A stretch of DNA of 64,000 bases, taken from contig NC_088320.1 in the NCBI RefSeq assembly GCF_910592395.1, positions 7,254,001-7,318,000 of the forward strand, in the 5' to 3' direction. The stretch is from Lineus longissimus (lineage: Eukaryota > Nemertea > Pilidiophora > Heteronemertea > Lineidae). Position numbers and translations under genes: made by a program. The notes below the pieces were generated by a model that had not been told where the DNA came from, ran no database searches, and worked only from the letters and a program-made list of their open reading frames with translations. Positions 59,030 through 64,000 of the stretch are shown in pieces (the stretch's first letter is position 1; the number at the start of each line of letters is the position of its first letter).

Positions 59030-60020
59030 TAGCTCACCCAGTGTGAGCTAACCATCATGGAGCGTCCATCATCTGTCGTCATCGTCGTCATTGTCCGTCA
59101 GCAGGCCACGTTTCATAACTCCCACAGGTCCATGAACCGGTCCATAAACTTCGCACTGGGCAAGACCTCCTTCCAGACCAAATTTTGTTTTGATCTAATT
59201 CTTAGTTAGGCCACCAAGGGGCAAAATGTGAAAACACAAAAACCGCTCTAGCTCCTTAAGAAATAGTCAGATGCTCAAGAAATTTCTACTGTATGTGTAT
59301 CTGAGGAAGAGACATAATGTATCAGAAGGATTTTATATTTGATCTACTTTCAAGGTCACAGTGTCAAAGTTCGAAATTCTAATGATTCGTCCTTTGCTAG
59401 GGCACATTTTGTAACTACTTGGCCCTTGAACATACTTTGGAGACGCTATTTAGCCAGTTGAAGGGCACCTGTACAAAAAGCCTATATAACGTGCAACAGG
59501 CCTATGTCAGTATGTGAAACAGATGCACCAAAACCGATGTAACAAAAGGCAAGCTCTCCTTCGAGACTAAATTTTGGTTCCATTGGCCATGGGGGAGGGG
59601 AGAATCTAAAAAACACAAAACCAGCTCCTCCTCCTTAACAAATGGCCAAATTCTCATAAAATTTTTAGTTTCTGTGTATCTGATGATGAAACATATTTTT
59701 TCAGTCGGACTTTGATTTGATTGACCTCCTTGTCAAGGTCACCAAGGTCAAAGTTCAGAGATGAACACTTTTGTCCATCAGCAGCGCGAGCTTTGTAACC
59801 ACTGAGTGGGGCCTTTGACCTGAAACTATGCACAGAGGGAAAGATCTCCTATCCCAGCAAATTTTTGGTCTAATATGGTACTTGGGCTAATACATGTCTG
59901 GCATTCAAACTTGAGGAAACCCCTCTCTATCCATGAAAATCATCAATTGGCCACTGATGACAAACTTTGATTACCTCTACTTTTTAATGTCACATATCAA
60001 ATAATGACACTGTAGGAACC
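59030..60020. repeat. Diverged reverse-orientation relative of GAC-tailed repeat
   Basis: Starts TTAGCTCACCCAGTGTGAGC, then a CATCGTCGTCATTGTCCGTC tract (decayed GAC repeat on the other strand) and several GACCT-CAAGGTCA-AAGTTC motifs at 59340, 59720 and beyond. Old copy of the same superfamily. Confidence 0.5.
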
Positions 60021-60102
60021 CAGGTGAGCACATGGACTATTTCATGTGGTGTTGGAGATATTCATTTGAATGGTAACAAAAAAAAACAACTTTATTGACA
60101 TA

Positions 60103-60283
60103 TACAGTAGAACCTCCCTATTAAGGACACCCTCGGGACTGACAAGTGCTGTCCTTAGTAGAGAGGTATCCTGATAAGAGAGGTCAAATTCAATGGAAAC
60201 AACCAATGTGGGACCAAAACTAGTGTTCTTTTAGAGAGGTTGTCCTGAATAGAGAGGTGTCCGCTAAGGGAGGTTCCACTGTA
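60103..60283. mobile_element. TACAGT-type MITE, best-preserved copy
   Basis: The left end TACAGTAGAACCTCCCTATT and the right end GCTAAGGGAGGTTCCACTGTA are inverted repeats of about 27 bp. The interior repeats the GTCCTTA-TAGAGAGGT word four times in alternating orientation, so most of the 181 bp can fold. TA at the ends suggests Tc1/mariner-type mobilisation. Confidence 0.8.
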
Positions 60284-62199
60284 TGATAACAGTCGCCTAA
60301 GGTATAGAATATTGCTCAAAAGTTCTTCTGTCACGCCCTAAACTCCTGGGGCAGTCTATTGCTTCAATTTATCCTGGTTGGATCTCCTCAGGGACTGCCA
60401 CAAATAGTGAGAATTCGTGCGGCTGGACGATTAGCCAATGGACATTGCTGTAACGAAACTGTAAGGGCATTTTCTGTCATCAAATCAGAATGCTCAGCGC
60501 ATATCGCTATGGCATAAATAATGGCGCAGCTGCTATTCATACACTTCATTTCTCCCGTGGTTTTATTGGTATGCATACGCACTGCTTTGTATCGTTAGTT
60601 GACCTACATGTGAATAAACAACGAACAAATTGAATCAATGTAAAGATCTTTGCACATGATCTCCGGTTACAGAAGCTAACTTGGAATACAACTACTTTGA
60701 ACTTTATTCGTGCTTATTAGCGAAAATTAATCAAAATGTTATTCCAACTACAGCACCCCTTCAAGCCAGCCTGTCAATTCGTTGAGGTCATCGGTACAAA
60801 TGAAAGCTTACCACTTGACTTATCGCAGTGGTTAGGGTGAGAGATGAGGCACCGTCCACTGCGTCTGGAGTGTATCAGGCCCTGGCTCCACCCAAACCTA
60901 TTATTTTGAGGGCAGTTGGCTTGAAAATGATGAATCACCCTGAGTATGAAATCGACTGGTTACTACATGTACTTCTGTTATCGAGTCAGAGTGCATGAGA
61001 CCATCATTACCAGGTCTATCAATATGGTTTGGACCATCCAGCATAATCTGTTGGCTGATACTGATGCGTTCTCAATTTTAGCATCCAGATTTTCTGAGAT
61101 TGGCTCATTTGGTGATATTGGGGAAAGACCCGAGAAAGGCAATTTTTCACAGTATTGTAACGAAATAGATGTCAATAAAGTTGGTGCTTTATCATTTCTG
61201 TTCTAATCTTAACCTCACTATCGTTGAAACTAAGGCGTTCCAGTGTATCATATATTTTTCTGATGATGGTGTGCACTTACGAATATAATATTATGTTGTC
61301 TGTTTCTTTTCAGGAGATGAGCCATCCCACAGGAGGGAGGAGGATGTTGCTGAGCCAGCGCATCTCTACCATGCTCCCGTCGCTGTCAAGGAGGTTCGAT
61401 TTTTGTCACCGTAGGCCTTACCCTTTTATTGCAATATCTGATTGAAAGGTGATTTGATAAAAATCCTGATATTTTAGTTCCTGATTGCGAGAGGGCAATT
61501 ATTTGCCTTCTTTCGGGCAATGATAAAACTCTTGCCATCGCTCAAAATCGTACCCATTTAAAGAAGAATTTAGAAAATGGGGGGAAGGGGGTAATAAGGT
61601 AACCAGGGCATGTCACAAGCCCAGAAATTATTTTCAAGCAAGATTGATGAGAAAAATCAAAATGTGGAGGGGATGTTCTGACTAACAGGACAGCCAACAG
61701 GGTAAGTTGGTACCCAAACAAAACATTTGCAATAGCCTAGGGTTCATTGGAACCCTACAGGCTGCTTCAGATTTGTTTCAAGCAAAAAAGATCTTTCTGC
61801 TTAAAAAATCACCGAATTCATCAGATATTGTTTTTGATTATGTCCATCACATGAGACATGGGGTTCACATGACATTCGCTTTGCTCTGACCCCAGGCAAA
61901 GCGAATGAACATGTGTGTCTTGATGGAACTGTAGGCCTTTTTGCTGTTTCTTGATCTCTTCAGTACCACAGAATCCACCGACATTTAAACACCACCTGGG
62001 CCAAGGCGCCAAAGATCCTTCGTATCATTGGCTGGCTCAGTTGCTCAGTGTCTTTACCTTCATACTTGAGACAACTGACCAACAACAAAAATCTGGTGAA
62101 TTTTATTTCCTAGTCACTTTTTAATCAATACCTGTGAACAAAAAAATCACGGGATGCAAAACATCTTTTCACCAATTTAACTGATAAGCTTTGTCAATA

Positions 62200-64000
62200 A
62201 AACTATTGTTTTAAAATAGTTAATGTTAAAATATTAAGATATTAAACTATTGAAATAGAAATGTGTCAATAAAACTATTGTTTTATTGAAACTTATCCGA
62301 ATAAGACTGGTTCTTGATCCTACCTATAGCGGTCTTACAGGAAAGAATCTTAGTCTTTTTCTTTGTTTTGATTCAAGAAGACTTTCATTGCGAGAGCATG
62401 ATTATCATGTTCTGGAGGTTATGAAAGATATTATTTTGCCCCATCAAGAACATTTTTAATGGACTTGGTACTGAATGATTTGAGAAAAGTGTAACGTCAA
62501 TTTGTAAGACGTTTTATATTGTCATATATGTATGTAATTATATTTGTAATGCATGTAAATCTTGTAACAAAGAACCAGGCAGACCAACATCCAGTCTTGC
62601 CAGGTCAAAGCTACCTCTTTTGTCATGCAAATACATGTCACCTCTGCTCCTTTTGTCATGCTAATTGGCAGCCTCTGTCCAGTTCCTGGCCATGAGAAAT
62701 GTGGTTCTTTTGTTATTCAAATTGGGCCCTAAACCTGTTTAGTCATGGATTAATGAGAGCAAGTGACCTTACCTATTGTTCACTGAACATGGCTCAACTT
62801 AAGTCACAATAGGTTTTAAAAGATGTACAAAAGCTAAAACTTGTATATGAAGAATGCATGCAGAGGTTGGCTCATTGTTGGAATTGTTGAGTCATCTCGT
62901 GTAAGATCTCTATTCAGCAGTGTCTTTTTTGGACAATTTAAAGGAGGAGAACATGTGTGATAGTACAATGTTTGATAGTACAATTATCTCCATGTCTCGT
63001 CCTTTAAAGGGCATTGGAGTGGTACAGTGACTATAATCGATGTAATGTACATGTATGAAGTCATTATGGTCGTAATCGCTGTGCCTGTCACCTGTGTTAT
63101 GGAGTTGACGACTCCCTCCTATTGCGTAGGTTTTCTCCCGTTGAAACGGTTTTCCTCCTACACTGACTTTCCAAGTTGTCTTGTGAGGATAATTCTTGAA
63201 ATGTGCAACAATAAATAATTTTCAAAAGAAAATGATTTCTATTTGCTTTTCTTCTTTACATGCCTGGTGGTGCTCCGACACTTCAACTAGTATTGTTTTA
63301 AATATTGTCATGCATTTAAACCAACAAACTGGTGACCCAATAATGGGATGTTCAGCACGTGATACATTGAATGGGTTTTTGTTTGAATCAAAATCTATCA
63401 GATGACCACAATCATTGTATGGTTTACATTAAATTCACATTGAATGGTTTACGATAATTAGTATGAATCAATATTTCTCAGATCACCTAAATCACTTTCA
63501 CATTGAATGGTTTTTCACCAGTATGACTATGAATTCATGTTGCCAAGTTCAGATGGCCACAATCATTTGAGTTCACATTGAATGGTTTATCTCGTCAAGA
63601 TGCTACAGGTCCTGAGAAGCAATAAACAATATAAGACATTTGTGAAGGACTCTATGATTTGAGGGACTATCTTTCACTTTACACCACCCATGCACTATGT
63701 ACCATCAATGGCAGGATCAATCTTGACACTAGAGGCGCTGATTTCGTTCTTCACAACGTGTGGTCATCCCCATCTATTAATAGACTTCAGCCCCAGTGAC
63801 GTCTAGGACAAATCCCAAAACGAGGCCCAAGTTATGACTTTTGAACACCCACTTTACGCACTTTCCCATGTTTACTTATTCATATCTTGCATGTAATTAT
63901 TATAAGCCCCCCTTCTTTGGGACGAAGTATGGTCTGAGCGGATAGAGGCTAATTCGTATTTCCCACGTTATTAACTAATGGTGGCGTCACCTGTTATTTC
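62200..64000. other. Gene-free right flank
   Basis: No supportable gene. A short word, TTCACATTGAATGGTTT, recurs about five times between 63360 and 63590 at irregular spacing, suggesting a decayed tandem repeat. Open frames here are short and without recognisable motifs. Confidence 0.5.

Larger units (their letters stand above)
55430..62200 (+). ncRNA. Candidate spliced transcript, probably non-coding
   Basis: A series of plausible exon borders on the plus strand: an exon ending 55527 (AGG|GTAAGC), then 55939-56024, 57245-57488, 57786-58039, 61314-61393 and a last exon from 61964, with AATAAA at 62196 and 62266. The acceptors have good pyrimidine tracts (TTTTCTAG, TTTTCCAG, TTTCTTTTCAG). The first exon has a short open frame from the ATG at 55436 (MKKESRPPACQPRRHWMDPK), but every way of joining the exons I tried meets a stop soon after. 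The 55527 and 56024 donors lie in homologous sequence (TACAGGGT-AGCATCACTTAGTCCT), so one exon edge was duplicated. Unproven; it could be chance splice sites. Confidence 0.35.

Overview
This is nuclear DNA of an animal, not prokaryotic or organellar. Genes are split by GT-AG introns, the sequence is AT-rich, and introns and intergenic DNA are full of microsatellites, minisatellites, small terminal-inverted-repeat elements and LINE 3' ends. One gene encodes an outer-dynein-arm docking protein, so the organism makes motile cilia. Another encodes a secreted fucolectin-type lectin. With the repeat style (GAC-tailed repeats, repeats starting TACAGT-GAACCTC), this suggests a marine invertebrate, perhaps a lophotrochozoan such as a mollusc or brachiopod. 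The phylum is an inference and is not settled by the sequence.

Six protein genes can be reconstructed exon by exon with consistent reading phase. On the + strand: an 88-residue secreted four-cysteine peptide (7458-10167), a 188-residue protein of three LIM domains (21162-26718), and a fucolectin-type lectin (28841-30069). On the - strand: an unnamed 460-residue protein with an N-terminal death-effector-like domain and two C-terminal glycine/asparagine motifs (15646-19528), ODAD4/TTC25 (33994-43443), and methionine synthase reductase MTRR (45547-51501). A seventh locus on the + strand (about 55430-62200) looks like a spliced transcript without a convincing protein.

The rest is mobile and repeated DNA. 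It includes a 456-bp element with G-rich and C-rich ends, a 371-bp TIR element present twice in opposite orientation, four copies of a 180-bp TACAGT element (one split by a LINE), a 1.1-kb GAC-tailed repeat present twice, a Harbinger-like element splitting a minisatellite, a 72-bp minisatellite inside the LIM gene, and a nearly perfect 229-bp hairpin just past the end of MTRR. The first 7.4 kb and last 1.8 kb show no supportable gene.

The genes do not form a pathway. The most unusual is the death-effector-like protein. Its domain order, an oligomerisation domain plus two matching 19-residue motifs resembling amyloid-signalling motifs, suggests an innate-immune or cell-death adaptor not obviously matching a named family.
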